The notes: generated by a model not told the origin, from the letters alone. A stretch of 64,000 bases of DNA from Paraburkholderia phytofirmans PsJN (GCF_000020125.1 NC_010681.1:62001-126000); one strand, 5' to 3'. Shown: positions 1 to 8,912, counted from the stretch's first letter. Made by a program: numbers and translations.

Positions 1-173
1 ATCAACGCGTGCTTACCTCCGTGGCGGGCCCGCATGGAAATGTGCTCAAACTTCGGCCGCCGCTGGCCTTTCAGGCTCAGGATATCGACTGGGTTGTGAG
101 CGCACTGGATCAGGCGCTCGTTGCTACGGAACGTAATGCATCATCCCGCGCGGTCAGGAGTCAGCTCAACTAA
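1..173 (+). CDS. Class III aminotransferase, C-terminal end (partial)
   Basis: The reading frame is open from the window edge to TAA at 171-173. It contains the pattern VLKLRPPLAF at about 42-71, followed by a final amphipathic helix (DIDWVVSALDQAL). This is the usual C-terminal signature of PLP-dependent class III (omega/acetylornithine-type) aminotransferases. Only about 56 residues are visible, so the substrate cannot be said. The same 3' end recurs in decayed form at 15046-15189, beyond the urease cassette. What is seen is the motif and the stop; the family call rests on that motif alone. Confidence 0.7.
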   Translation, partial: QRVLTSVAGPHGNVLKLRPPLAFQAQDIDWVVSALDQALVATERNASSRAVRSQLN

Positions 174-300
174 CCCTGGCAGAGGCGGCTTCCTCGCAGT
201 TGCCGGGTACGGCGATGCCGGAGCGGAGATTACTGCTTTGGCCCGATTGGGCAACGCCGGAAGGGTACCAAGCAAAGTTGCAGGCCGTAGGGGGCCGTCC
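23..300 (+). repeat. Left copy of a decayed direct repeat flanking the amide/urease cassette
   Basis: The stretch starting GGCGGGCCCGCATGGAAATG at 23 aligns in the same orientation with the stretch starting at 15046. The match covers the aminotransferase 3' end and runs on past the stop through blocks such as GTACGGCGATGCC and a GCAGGCCG block. The copies differ by many substitutions and small indels, so the duplication is old. The left copy retains the intact aminotransferase frame. The end near 300 is approximate. Confidence 0.7.
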
Positions 301-768
301 GTGCCTCGATCACGGCTTGTATCCGGTGCGTGACTCAGGGCGCCGCATAATGGCTGCCGCGATTACGTGGCAGACCATCATCGAGCCCGTAAGCGACAGC
401 GGATTTTTTGACGAATAGATCTGACGGTGGCATCGGCGCAGCGATAATTCTTGCCTGAGCTTCGCGGATTGCCTCCTGCCGGGGCAAGGTATCCTCGCGC
501 AGTCGTTTCATCGAAGGCACAAGTGTCGTGAAGCCGATACTGCGAAGACAGCTCCTGCCGCCGTCCGACCTCAATGCTTCGGAGGACCACACGCACTATT
601 GAGCAACGTCACGCTACTTCTGGCCGTCAGCAGTGCTGACGCGTGAGCCGGGGTCCAACCGACAGAGTTCCCAATTGCCGGGCCGCATGCTTTATTTTCG
701 CCTATTTTTTTCCGCTACTCTTATCCGGAATCAGGTTATGAGAGAGTGTCGCGGCAGGCGGGCTGGTT
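174..768. other. Gene-poor stretch upstream of the amide sensor
   Basis: I see no convincing gene here. The first part (to about 300) is the non-coding half of the flanking repeat. From 335 to 600 open frames exist on both strands but resemble no family I know and have no good ribosome binding site. The promoter for the downstream cassette should lie between about 660 and 768, where the DNA becomes A+T-rich (700-725). I could not assign a convincing -35/-10 pair. Confidence 0.5.
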
Positions 769-1911
769 ATGAAAGACGAGTGGCGGATAGGCATCCTGTT
801 TTCCCGTTCCGGCGTGGCCGAAGAGACCGAGTCGGAGTATTTTCGCGGCACTGTGCTTGCCATAGAGGAAATCAACGCGGCGGGTGGCGTGCTCGGTCGC
901 CCTATCGTACCCGTGTGCTACGACCCAAGGTCCGATTCCGCCGAGTATCGGCGCTATGCCGACAAACTGCTGGTCGACGACGGCGTCAGCGTGATCTTCG
1001 GGTGTTTGTTATCGGCCAGTCGCAAAGCGATACTGGGAAGCCTGGAGCGCCGCAACGGGCTGCTCTGGTACCCGGCCAACTACGAAGGGTTCGAGTATTC
1101 GCCGAACGTCATCTACACCGGGGCTGCGCCGAATCAAAGCACGATGCAACTGGCGGGCTACATCATTTCGCATGTCGGGAAGGACATCACGCTCGTCGGG
1201 TCGGATTACGTCTTTCCGCGCGAGACCAACCGGCTATTGCGCTGTTTGATCGAAAGCGCCGGCGGCCGCATCGTCGACGAGACCTACGTGCCGATCGTTC
1301 CGGACGAGATCGTCCTGCGCCGCGTGGTCGACGGCATCAAGCGCGATCGGCCGGCGGCTGTCGTGTCGACCATCATCGGCTGCGGTACGCGCCCCTTCTA
1401 TCGATTCTACCGGGACGCTGGCCTCGATCCGCGGGAGCTGCCGGTGGGAAGTCTTTCGCTGGCGGAAAACCAGGTCAGCAAAATCGGTCCGGAATATTGC
1501 TCGGGCCACATTACTTCCGCCACGTATTTTGCGAGCGTCGATACGTCCAGCAGTCGGCGATTTCAGGAAGGTTTTGCACGGCGCTTCGGCCGCGACTCGA
1601 TGCCGAGCTACAACTCGGAAAGTGCCTACAACCAGATCTACCTGTTTTCGGCGGCCCTGGAGCGCGCGGGAGTGGATGATCCGCAAAAGCTCGCGGCGGC
1701 CGCCGCTGGTGTGGAATTCGATGCGCCGCAGGGACGTGTCATCGTCGATGCCGACAACAACCATACCTGGCTCAATTCTCGGATCGGCATTCTGAACGAC
1801 AGGGGGCAGTTCGACCTCGTCTGGGAAGCGCTCCATCCAGTCAAACCCGATCCCTATCTGATCAGTCATTCATTCGACTACGGTGCGCAACACGCGAGGA
1901 TGCCCGATTGA
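769..1911 (+). CDS. amiC: AmiC-type cytoplasmic amide/urea sensor (periplasmic-binding fold)
   Basis: This 380-residue protein has the type I periplasmic-binding fold but starts directly with the first beta strand (MKDEWRIGILFSRSGV) and has no signal peptide, so it should be cytoplasmic. It resembles AmiC/FmdD and the urea-binding UrtA group (IEEINAAGGVLGR, SDYVFPRE, PSYNSESAYNQIYLF). AmiC of Pseudomonas binds small amides and restrains the antiterminator AmiR. Here the next gene is an AmiR homologue whose start overlaps this stop (1908 against 1911), as expected for a stoichiometric sensor-effector pair. The ligand could be an amide, urea or a derivative; the sequence alone does not decide. 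Confidence 0.85.
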   Translation: MKDEWRIGILFSRSGVAEETESEYFRGTVLAIEEINAAGGVLGRPIVPVCYDPRSDSAEYRRYADKLLVDDGVSVIFGCLLSASRKAILGSLERRNGLLWYPANYEGFEYSPNVIYTGAAPNQSTMQLAGYIISHVGKDITLVGSDYVFPRETNRLLRCLIESAGGRIVDETYVPIVPDEIVLRRVVDGIKRDRPAAVVSTIIGCGTRPFYRFYRDAGLDPRELPVGSLSLAENQVSKIGPEYCSGHITSATYFASVDTSSSRRFQEGFARRFGRDSMPSYNSESAYNQIYLFSAALERAGVDDPQKLAAAAAGVEFDAPQGRVIVDADNNHTWLNSRIGILNDRGQFDLVWEALHPVKPDPYLISHSFDYGAQHARMPD

Positions 1912-2510
1912 GCAACGAAGACATCATCCATCACCTGCGCAATATTCGCGTGCTGGTAGTTCATCCGCCCGACACGGACGGCAGGGACCTCACACATCAA
2001 CTGAAGCGCATCGGATGTCAGGTCGAAGCGATCTGGCCGCCCGTGGCGGTGCTGCCGCCGGCCGAAGCGCTGTTCTTTTTGATCGGCGATCCGCCTGACA
2101 TTTCCTGGCTGGCATCGGAGACCGAAGGGGCGCGCGTCGCGGTGCTCGATTCGGAAAATCCAACCCTGCTCAAGGCATTGCTCGACAGCAATACGCACGG
2201 CGTGCTGGTACGTCCGTTGCGCGCGGTCGGCATCCTGTCCGCGCTGGTGCTCGCGCTTTCCTTGCGCGCCTATGAGCAGCGCCTGATCGGCAAGGCGTCG
2301 AAGATCGAGGAAACGCTCAAGGCCCGACGCGAAATCGAGAAGGCCACTCGCATCATCATGAGCGTGCGCAACATGAGCGAGGCCGACGCTTATCAGTTCA
2401 TTCGCAAGCAGGCGTCTGGCAAGCGGGTGTCTACCAGCGTGATCGCCAATTCGATCATCAGCGCGCAGGAAATGCTCGACGGACTCGATTTGCAGAAAGG
2501 TGAGTCCTGA
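1908..2510 (+). CDS. amiR: AmiR-type ANTAR transcription antiterminator
   Basis: The protein has 200 residues. Residues 1-115 form a pseudo-receiver domain without a clear phospho-acceptor site, 115-142 are predicted coiled coil, and about 130-190 are an ANTAR RNA-binding domain (EKATRIIMSVRNMSEADAY and an RKQA motif). The start is TTG at 1908, overlapping the amiC stop as TTGA, with GAGG at 1896-1899. AmiR binds leader RNA and prevents terminator formation unless held by AmiC. A terminator and a candidate ANTAR hairpin lie 130-180 bases downstream, before the amidohydrolase gene, matching that mechanism. Confidence 0.9.
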   Translation: MSNEDIIHHLRNIRVLVVHPPDTDGRDLTHQLKRIGCQVEAIWPPVAVLPPAEALFFLIGDPPDISWLASETEGARVAVLDSENPTLLKALLDSNTHGVLVRPLRAVGILSALVLALSLRAYEQRLIGKASKIEETLKARREIEKATRIIMSVRNMSEADAYQFIRKQASGKRVSTSVIANSIISAQEMLDGLDLQKGES

Positions 2511-2557
2511 CGCATTCGTGCGCCGAAGTGTCGTTTGTCGGGTAATTTTTTTCAGGC

Positions 2558-2586
2558 TTGACGCTCAATTTTGTTCCGTGACTAAT
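2558..2586 (+). promoter_or_regulatory. Possible sigma70 promoter for the leader transcript
   Basis: TTGACG at 2558-2563 and ACTAAT at 2581-2586 are separated by 17 bases. The -35 box is good and the -10 box is weak (four of six). If used, it would start a short leader RNA holding the hairpin at 2612-2627 and the terminator at 2641-2690. Transcription may equally arrive from amiC-amiR. Confidence 0.35.
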
Positions 2587-2611
2587 ACGGGCAAGGCGTC
2601 TTCCACGTCCC

Positions 2612-2627
2612 GCGGCAGCGTTGCCGC
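2612..2627 (+). promoter_or_regulatory. Candidate ANTAR-binding hairpin with hexaloop
   Basis: GCGGC (2612-2616) pairs with GCCGC (2623-2627) and encloses the six-base loop AGCGTT. A at loop position 1 and G at position 4 are the conserved bases of ANTAR target hexaloops. The known motif has two such hairpins. I could identify only one with confidence; the upstream partner may be a weak hairpin around 2575-2607. It sits just ahead of the terminator at 2641. Confidence 0.5.
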
Positions 2628-2640
2628 TACCACGGCTACG

Positions 2641-2690
2641 AAAGCTCCCAGATTCCGTTACTCCACGGACTGGGAGCTTTTTGCTTTTTT
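2641..2690 (+). terminator. Leader terminator (attenuator) before the amidohydrolase gene
   Basis: AAAGCTCCCAG (2641-2651) pairs perfectly with CTGGGAGCTTT (2670-2680). An inner TCCGT/ACGGA stem extends it, and TTGCTTTTTT follows. It lies 12 bases before the GTG start of the next gene, inside the transcription unit. A regulated terminator controlled by the ANTAR protein is therefore more likely than a simple operon end. Confidence 0.85.
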
Positions 2691-2701
2691 CAAGGAAAAA
2701 C

Positions 2702-3532
2702 GTGCAGATCGCTTGCGTGCAAATGGCGCCCCGGATCGGCGAAAAGGATCTCAACGTACGACGCGCCATCGACTTCGTGACACGAGCGGCGGACCTGGGC
2801 GCCGAGCTCGTTGTCTTGCCGGAACTGGCGAACACCGGTTACGTGTTCGACTCGCGCGCCGAAGCGGAAAGCCTGGCCGAGCCCGTGCCGGACGGCTCGA
2901 CCACTGCGGCCTGGAGCGAGGTCGCGTCTGCGCTTGGCGTCTACATCGTCGCCGGCATCGCCGAAAAGGCGGATGGCGCGCTGTACAACAGCGCCGTGCT
3001 CCTCGGACCCGACGGCTATCTCGGCAGCTATCGAAAGACGCATCTGTGGGGCGACGAGAAGAAGCTGTTCGCCAGCGGCGATCGGCCCTCGCCGATCTAC
3101 GACACGCCGCTGGGCCGGATCGCGATCGCGATCTGCTACGACCTCTGGTTTCCCGAACTGTTTCGCCTCTATGCGCTGGGCGGCGCGCAGATCGTATGCG
3201 TCCCGACCAACTGGGTACCGATGCCGAACCAGTCGGCCGATCGTCCGGCCATGGCGAATACGCTCGCGATGGCCGCCGCGCATACGAACGGCCTGGTAGT
3301 CGCCTGTGCGGATCGCGTCGGCGTCGAACGCGGACAGCCTTTCGAGGGGCAAAGCCTCGTCGTGGACCAGAGTGGCTGGCCCGTGGGCGACGTAGCGAGC
3401 CGCTCGCTCGAGGAAATCGTTAGCGCCTCCATCACGCTCGACGCACGCACGAGCGTCGGCACGCACAACGACGTGCTGGCGGATCGGCGCGCGGATATCT
3501 ACGGCCGCATCCCGGCATTCGACGGGCACTGA
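2702..3532 (+). CDS. Carbon-nitrogen hydrolase (nitrilase superfamily amidohydrolase)
   Basis: The protein has 276 residues if translation starts at GTG 2702, chosen because AAGGA lies six bases upstream and the protein then begins with the family's first strand (MQIACVQMAP). The catalytic triad is visible: Glu41 (VLPELANTG), Lys112 (YRKTHLWGDE) and Cys145 (AICYDLWFPE). Members hydrolyse amides, N-carbamoyl compounds or, more rarely, nitriles. The C-terminal pattern (DVLADRRADIYGRI) is common in the amidase branches. Placed first after the AmiR-controlled leader and before a HAAT importer and urease, it probably frees ammonia or urea from an imported amide. The substrate is unknown. Confidence 0.85.
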   Translation: MQIACVQMAPRIGEKDLNVRRAIDFVTRAADLGAELVVLPELANTGYVFDSRAEAESLAEPVPDGSTTAAWSEVASALGVYIVAGIAEKADGALYNSAVLLGPDGYLGSYRKTHLWGDEKKLFASGDRPSPIYDTPLGRIAIAICYDLWFPELFRLYALGGAQIVCVPTNWVPMPNQSADRPAMANTLAMAAAHTNGLVVACADRVGVERGQPFEGQSLVVDQSGWPVGDVASRSLEEIVSASITLDARTSVGTHNDVLADRRADIYGRIPAFDGH

Positions 3533-3600
3533 GCGCAGGCGTCGACAGGGTTCTTTGAAAGGCAACCGGTGAGCAAAAAACAAACTCCAGGAGAAATACT

Positions 3601-4764
3601 ATGCATGACGTAAAGAAAACAGTCGGTTTCGTCGCCGGCATGGCGCTGTGCCTGAGCGTGCCCGTCGCATACGCAGCCAACGACATCGTGGTCGGCGTAG
3701 CAGTGGGGCTGAGTGGTGCGAACAGCGTGGTTGCGCCTTCGGTGGTGCAGGCGGCCGATCTGGCCGTGGATCAGATCAATGCCGCCGGCGGCGTGCTCGG
3801 TCGCAAGCTGCGGCTCGAGATCGTGGATGACAGCTCGAGCGCCGCCGGCGCGCAGAAAGCCTATGACGTGCTGGTATTCCAGAAAAAGGTCGACGCGATC
3901 GTCAGCATGGAGACCAGCGCGGCCCGCAACGCGGCGCTGCCCATCGTCACGCGCGGCAGGATACCGTTTATCTACACCTCGTTCTACGAGGGACGCTCGT
4001 GCAACAAGTACATGTATATCAATGCATGGGTGCCCGAGCAGCAGGTTGCGCCGATGGTCGATTACTTCACCAGGCAAAAGGATGCCAAGACCTTCTTTCT
4101 GATCGGCAGCGACTATGCTTTCGGGCGCGGCATGCTGGCGTTCACGCGCAAGTACATCGAGAAAACCGGCGGCAAGGTCGTCGGTGAGGAATACAACCCG
4201 ATCGACGCGACCGACTGGACCGCCATCGTCAGCAAGATTCGCGCGGTCCACCCCGACGCGTTGATGATCTCGACGGCTGGCGGCGTGCCGAACGTCACCC
4301 TGACCAAGCAGTTGCGCACCGGCGGCATCAAGGCTCTGTACGGCAATCTCAGCATCGACGAGGGCACGGCCAGGAGCATGGGCGCGGATGCGGTCGGAAC
4401 CTATGTGGCCGGCTCGTATTACACCAGCCTGCAGACACCCGCCAATCAGAAATTCATGGCCGCAATGAAGGCCAGGTTCGGCGACAAGCTGGAAACGCCG
4501 AACGACCTCTCGGTGCCGGAATACGATGCGGTGCTCGCATACGCCGAGGCCGTCGCCAAGGCCGGTTCGACCGCGACCGACAAGGTGATTCCGGCGCTCG
4601 CGTCGGTCACGGTGGATGGGCCGCGCGGCGCCATCACCATGGACAAGGAGCGTCACGCGGCACTTTCCATGTACCTGGGGCAGGTAATGCCCGACGGCAG
4701 TGTCAAGGTCATCTCCGAGTTCAAGAACGAGGATCCGGGCGAGCAGTGCCCGAACCTCAAATGA
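3601..4764 (+). CDS. HAAT-family ABC importer binding protein (amide/urea type)
   Basis: This 387-residue precursor has a signal peptide (VGFVAGMALCLSVPVAYA, cleavage after about residue 25) and a type I periplasmic-binding fold related to LivJ, UrtA and FmdD. Shared features with the AmiC sensor include DQINAAGGVLGRKL and IGSDYAFGRGM, suggesting that both recognise similar ligands, one outside and one inside the membrane. It opens the importer operon (binding protein, permease, permease-ATPase fusion, ATPase). AGGAG at 3590-3594 supports the start. Urea, short amides or branched-chain amino acids are the family's ligands; the context favours amides or urea. Confidence 0.85.
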   Translation: MHDVKKTVGFVAGMALCLSVPVAYAANDIVVGVAVGLSGANSVVAPSVVQAADLAVDQINAAGGVLGRKLRLEIVDDSSSAAGAQKAYDVLVFQKKVDAIVSMETSAARNAALPIVTRGRIPFIYTSFYEGRSCNKYMYINAWVPEQQVAPMVDYFTRQKDAKTFFLIGSDYAFGRGMLAFTRKYIEKTGGKVVGEEYNPIDATDWTAIVSKIRAVHPDALMISTAGGVPNVTLTKQLRTGGIKALYGNLSIDEGTARSMGADAVGTYVAGSYYTSLQTPANQKFMAAMKARFGDKLETPNDLSVPEYDAVLAYAEAVAKAGSTATDKVIPALASVTVDGPRGAITMDKERHAALSMYLGQVMPDGSVKVISEFKNEDPGEQCPNLK

Positions 4765-4792
4765 TGCCTGGATCGATCAGCGCACACGCCAA

Positions 4793-4832
4793 GCCCCGGC
4801 CGCAAGGCGGTCGCGGGGCGTCTTTCTCGTAA
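4793..4832 (+). terminator. Intercistronic hairpin after the binding-protein gene
   Basis: GCCCCG (4793-4798) pairs with CGGGGC (4814-4819) around an inner GCCGC/GCGG stem, followed by a short T-rich run (GTCTTTCTC). Such hairpins often stabilise the binding-protein message or let only some transcripts pass, so that the periplasmic component is made in excess. Confidence 0.5.
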
Positions 4833-4844
4833 AAGGTCGCGTAT

Positions 4845-5681
4845 ATGATTGCGCTCGTTCTCGATGTCCTGACAACGGCATCGATTCTGTTCGTTGTAGC
4901 CAGCGGATTGCTGCTCGTGTTCGGCGTAATGAAGATCATCAATTTCGCGCACGGCGCGGTCATCACGCTGGGCGGCTACGCCGCGCTGGCATGTACCGGG
5001 TTGGGCATGAACCCCTGGCTGGGCTTGCCGCTGGGCGCGCTGGTCGGTGGCGTCGCGGGCGTCGTGGTCGAGTCTCTGGCCGTGCGACCGCTCTACGCAC
5101 GGCCGCTGGATGCGATCCTCGCCACCTGGGGGCTCGGCATCGTCATCAGCCAGGTCGTGACCTTGTGCTTCGGCCGCGGTGTGCACTTTGCCCGTTCGCC
5201 CTTGACGGGGACGGTGAACGTGCTGGGAACGGAGTACTCGCTCTATCGGCTCAGCCTCGTACTGGTCGCTCTGGCACTCGGCGGCCTGCTGACGTTGCTG
5301 CTGCAGGGCACGCGCCTCGGTCTCGAGACACGCTCCGTGATCATGAACGAGGATCTGGCCCGCGGGCTCGGCATCAATAGCGGCCTGGTGCGGTTCGTGA
5401 CCTTTTCGCTCGGCTCGGCGCTGGCCGGTATAGCGGGGATGGTGATCGCACCGCTGTCGAGCATCGATCCGAACATGGGTGTGCCCTGGCAGGTCAACGC
5501 GTTCATGCTGGTGATGGTGTCCGGCTATTCGCTGCTGACGCTGGCCGTTTCCTGTCTGGTCCTTGGAGCCGCGCAGGTGCTGATCAGCGTCTATATCGAT
5601 CCCATACTCGGCGGATTGACCATCACGGTGCTGGCTGCCGTGATTCTGCGCATCCGTCCGGAAGGATTTGCCCGTGTCTGA
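4845..5681 (+). CDS. HAAT ABC transporter permease (UrtB/LivH-like)
   Basis: This is a 278-residue hydrophobic protein with about eight membrane segments and the LivH/UrtB pattern (ASGLLLVFGVMKIINFAHGA near the N terminus and an NEDLARGLGIN loop). It would form one half of the membrane channel with the permease half of the next gene. Its stop overlaps the start region of the downstream fusion gene, so the two are translationally coupled. UrtB, FmdE and LivH cannot be told apart without a tree; adjacency to urease favours an urea/amide importer. Confidence 0.85.
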   Translation: MIALVLDVLTTASILFVVASGLLLVFGVMKIINFAHGAVITLGGYAALACTGLGMNPWLGLPLGALVGGVAGVVVESLAVRPLYARPLDAILATWGLGIVISQVVTLCFGRGVHFARSPLTGTVNVLGTEYSLYRLSLVLVALALGGLLTLLLQGTRLGLETRSVIMNEDLARGLGINSGLVRFVTFSLGSALAGIAGMVIAPLSSIDPNMGVPWQVNAFMLVMVSGYSLLTLAVSCLVLGAAQVLISVYIDPILGGLTITVLAAVILRIRPEGFARV

Positions 5682-7488
5682 GACTCTCGCGCAGGTTCGC
5701 CGCACCTTGCGGCCGGTGGCGATCATCGTGCTGGTGGGCGCGTTGCTCGTTGGATTCGGGCCCGTCGTGCTCGATTCCTATTCGGTCAACGTTCTGACCC
5801 GCTCCCTGCTGTATGCGGCGGTCGCCCTGACGGTCGATCTGCTGTGGGGGTATATGGGGATTCTGACCTTCGGGCAGTCCGCATTTTTCGCCATCGGCGC
5901 CTATACCTCGGGATTGATATTTACCCACATCGGTTTCAGCCCGTGGCTGGCGCTCGCGGCGCTTGTTCTGGGCGTGCTGGCGGCCATGGCGGTCGCCGCG
6001 CTGGTCGGCTGGCTGGCGTTCTGGCACGGTGCGACGAATCTCTATGCCTCGGTCATTACGCTGGTGCTTTGCATCGTCTGTACCCAGGTGATTTTTTCGG
6101 GTGGAAATTTCACCGGATCGAGCAGCGGCCTGACCGGTTTCGACAGCTTCGATCTGTCCATGCAGGCATGGTTCTGGATCGCCGGTGGCTTTCTGATCGT
6201 AGTGACGGCTGGCGCGTGGCTGCTGGTTCACAGCGACGCAGGACGGATCCTGATCGCCATTCGCGAAAACGAACAGCGTTGCGAATACCTCGGGCTGAAC
6301 ACTGCGCTGCTCAAGACCACCGCATTTCTTGGCTGCTCCGCCGTCGGTGCCGTTGCGGGCTATCTGTACGCCAATTATTCGATGCTGGTCTCGCCGGAAC
6401 TGGCCGGTTTCGTATTCGGCACCGAGCTCGTGATCTGGACCGCGTTGGGCGGCAGGGCAACGCTGCTCGGTCCGATTTTCGGCACGATGCTGGTCGACTA
6501 CGAAAGCGCGCAGCTCAGCGGTGATTTTCCTTATGTATGGAAACTTCTCATCGGCAGCATTTTCGTCATTGTCATCATCGCTTTTCCGCGCGGGCTGCTG
6601 CCCATCGTGCCAGCGGCGCTGCGCCGCTTGTTCGGGCGCGTGCGCCCCACGCAGGCGGCGCGTCGTGCGTTCGTGCCCGAGCTGGCGCTCGCCAGCGGGA
6701 CGGCGCATCGGCAGGATGCCGGGGACGGCGTGCCGCCTGCGCTCCAGGTCGTCGACGTGCACAAGAATTTCGGTAGCCTCGCGGTATTGAGCGGCATAGA
6801 CTTCGCCGCTCGTGCCGGAGAAATCGTCAGTCTGGTCGGGCCTAACGGCGCCGGCAAGACCACGCTCATGCGCTGCATCGCGGACGGCATGGAGCGCAGC
6901 TCAGGCGATGTCGTGGTCAACGGCCGCAGCATCGGCAAGTCGCCGCCAGCGCGCTGCGTCGCCATGGGCGTCGGGCGCAAATTCCAGATGGCCAACGTGT
7001 TCGACACCCTGACGGTGGCCGAATGCCTCGGCATCGCCCGGTTCGTCCATGATCGCCCCTCGCTGTGGCGGCGTAGAACGGCGCTGCAATTGCCCGAGGC
7101 CGCGTTTCACGTGGTCCAGGCCACCGGGTTGGCCGAGCGGCTGGGCGAGGAAGCTCGCCTGCTGTCCCACGGCCTGAAGCAGGCACTCGAGCTGGCCATG
7201 GTATTGGCGCTCGAACCACGCGTGGTCCTGCTGGACGAACCGACGGCGGGGCTCACCAAGACCGAACGCACGCAGATTGGCCGCATACTCGTGGACATCG
7301 TGCGCGAACAGGGTATCTGCGTCCTGCTGGTTGAACACGATCTGAACTTCGTTCGGGAAATCAGTTCGCGCGTCATCGTCCTGCATCAGGGAAAAATCCT
7401 GCTCGACGGATCGGTCGACGAAGTCGTCTCGTCCGAATTGGTGAGCAGCGTCTATACCGGCGGCGAGAATCTGGAGCATGCGGCATGA
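5674..7488 (+). CDS. Fused HAAT permease-ATPase (UrtC-UrtD type)
   Basis: Residues 1 to about 330 form a LivM/UrtC permease (repeated membrane segments, LTFGQSAFFAIGAYTSG, and a IRENEQRCEYLGLN loop). From about 350 to the end (604) there is an ABC ATPase with Walker A GPNGAGKTT, the signature LSHGLKQALELAM (LSHG is usual in UrtD) and Walker B VVLLDEPTAGL. These are normally two genes. The GTG at 5674 is preferred over TTG 5668 because GGAAGG lies eight bases upstream. The final codons overlap the UrtE-like gene (7485). Confidence 0.85.
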   Translation: MSETLAQVRRTLRPVAIIVLVGALLVGFGPVVLDSYSVNVLTRSLLYAAVALTVDLLWGYMGILTFGQSAFFAIGAYTSGLIFTHIGFSPWLALAALVLGVLAAMAVAALVGWLAFWHGATNLYASVITLVLCIVCTQVIFSGGNFTGSSSGLTGFDSFDLSMQAWFWIAGGFLIVVTAGAWLLVHSDAGRILIAIRENEQRCEYLGLNTALLKTTAFLGCSAVGAVAGYLYANYSMLVSPELAGFVFGTELVIWTALGGRATLLGPIFGTMLVDYESAQLSGDFPYVWKLLIGSIFVIVIIAFPRGLLPIVPAALRRLFGRVRPTQAARRAFVPELALASGTAHRQDAGDGVPPALQVVDVHKNFGSLAVLSGIDFAARAGEIVSLVGPNGAGKTTLMRCIADGMERSSGDVVVNGRSIGKSPPARCVAMGVGRKFQMANVFDTLTVAECLGIARFVHDRPSLWRRRTALQLPEAAFHVVQATGLAERLGEEARLLSHGLKQALELAMVLALEPRVVLLDEPTAGLTKTERTQIGRILVDIVREQGICVLLVEHDLNFVREISSRVIVLHQGKILLDGSVDEVVSSELVSSVYTGGENLEHAA

Positions 7489-8186
7489 ATCCCTTACTCC
7501 ACGCAGTGAACCTGACCAGCGGCTACGGCGAATCGATGGTGGTCCGCAATCTGGCGCTTGACGTCGCCCCGGGAGAGATTGTGGCGGTGCTGGGCAAGAA
7601 CGGCATGGGCAAGACCACGCTGCTGCGCACCGTGATGGGATTTCTGGGGAAAAAAACCGGTTCGGTGGCGCTTGACGGCAAGGACATCACCGTCATGCCG
7701 CCCCATCGGATCGCGCGCCTCGGCATCGGCTACGTCGCACAGGAAAAAGCCTTGTTCCAGGACCTGACGGTGCGGGAGAACCTCCGGTTGGCGACGCGCA
7801 ATCGGCCACTGGCGGAGGTGATCGAAACGGCCGCGGCGGCATTTCCGTTTCTGGCGCAGCGACTCGGTCAGCGTGCCGGCACGCTCAGTGGCGGCGAGCA
7901 GAAGATGCTGCTGATGGCGCGCGCCCTGGCGACCCGCGCCAGGCTTGTGCTGGTCGACGAGATCACGGAGGGGTTGCAGCCGGCCATGGTGCAACGCATA
8001 GGCGAAGTCATCCGTCTGCAGCGCGAGCGATACGGCACCAGCTTTCTGCTGATCGAACAGCATCTCGGCTTCGCGCTGAAACTCGCTGATCGATATGTGG
8101 TCGTGCAAGGCGGCGAGATCGTGCTGTGCGGCAACAGGGGCGAGGCCGACACGAACGGCCGGATTGCCCAGTATCTCGGCGTCTAG
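7485..8186 (+). CDS. HAAT ABC transporter ATPase (UrtE/LivF-like)
   Basis: This 233-residue ATPase has Walker [10 protein letters not shown], signature [15 protein letters not shown] and Walker [12 protein letters not shown]. The asparagine-glycine P-loop and the ITEGLQP stretch are typical of UrtE/LivF. It overlaps the fusion gene by four bases (ATGA) and would pair with its ATPase half to power import. The urease structural genes begin 37 bases downstream, so import and hydrolysis look co-transcribed. Confidence 0.88.
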   Translation: MNPLLHAVNLTSGYGESMVVRNLALDVAPGEIVAVLGKNGMGKTTLLRTVMGFLGKKTGSVALDGKDITVMPPHRIARLGIGYVAQEKALFQDLTVRENLRLATRNRPLAEVIETAAAAFPFLAQRLGQRAGTLSGGEQKMLLMARALATRARLVLVDEITEGLQPAMVQRIGEVIRLQRERYGTSFLLIEQHLGFALKLADRYVVVQGGEIVLCGNRGEADTNGRIAQYLGV

Positions 8187-8223
8187 GATTCGACGTCTCC
8201 ATCGGTGTGAACGGAGTCAATGC

Positions 8224-8910
8224 ATGCGCCTGTTTCCGCGTGAAGTCGATCGTCTGTTGCTGCATCAGGCAGCGCAACTGGCCAGATCGCGCCGCAGCAG
8301 AGGATTATTGCTGACCGAACCGGAGGCCCGCGCCCTGATCGCGGATACGGTGTGCGAGGGCGCACGCGTAGGCGGGACGGTGGCCGATATGGTGGCGCTC
8401 GCCTCCACGCTGTTGACTGACGATGACGTGATGCCCGGGGTTACCGAGCGTGTGGAGGTAGTCATGGTCGAAGCGTTTTTCCCCGACGGGCAGAAATTGG
8501 TCTGCGTGCATGATCCCATCGGCCCGGGTAGCCAGGGGGAGCCGCAGGCACCGCCGCCGCGCTGGCGCCTGGAGCGGACACCCGTCGTCGTCAATCGGCA
8601 TCGCCCTACCTTGCGCCTGCGCGTCGCAAGCTCGGCAGACCGGCCGATCCAGGTCGGCTCGCACTACCATTTTTTCGAAGTTAATCCGGCGCTCGCGTTT
8701 GACCGGCACGCCGCATACGGCTACCGCCTCGACATCCCGGCGGCCACGACGCTGCGTTTCGAGCCCGGTGATACACGTGACGTCGACCTGGTGGCCATCG
8801 GAGGCGCGCGAGCGGTGTACGGCCTGGCGGGACTCGTCAACGGCGCATTGGACGATCCCGCCGTGCGGCAAGTGGCGATGTCGAGGCTCGCGGCATTTTT
8901 GGAGGAGTAG
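8224..8910 (+). CDS. ureAB: Urease gamma-beta fusion subunit
   Basis: In this 228-residue protein, residues 1-100 match the urease gamma subunit ([55 protein letters not shown]). About 110-228 match beta ([46 protein letters not shown]). In most bacteria these are ureA and ureB. A fused form occurs in Helicobacter and some other lineages. It is followed after two bases by ureC and would form the trimeric apoenzyme with it. Confidence 0.92.
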   Translation: MRLFPREVDRLLLHQAAQLARSRRSRGLLLTEPEARALIADTVCEGARVGGTVADMVALASTLLTDDDVMPGVTERVEVVMVEAFFPDGQKLVCVHDPIGPGSQGEPQAPPPRWRLERTPVVVNRHRPTLRLRVASSADRPIQVGSHYHFFEVNPALAFDRHAAYGYRLDIPAATTLRFEPGDTRDVDLVAIGGARAVYGLAGLVNGALDDPAVRQVAMSRLAAFLEE

Positions 8911-8912
8911 GC

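Noticed and set aside
2500..3423. A long alternative plus-strand frame across the leader and the amidohydrolase
   Set aside because: It is Arg-rich shadow coding. The overlapping frame carries the complete Glu-Lys-Cys triad of the nitrilase superfamily.
3499..4656. A 385-codon minus-strand frame opposite the HAAT binding-protein gene
   Set aside because: Shadow of the signal-peptide-bearing plus-strand gene; composition and lack of a ribosome site argue against coding.
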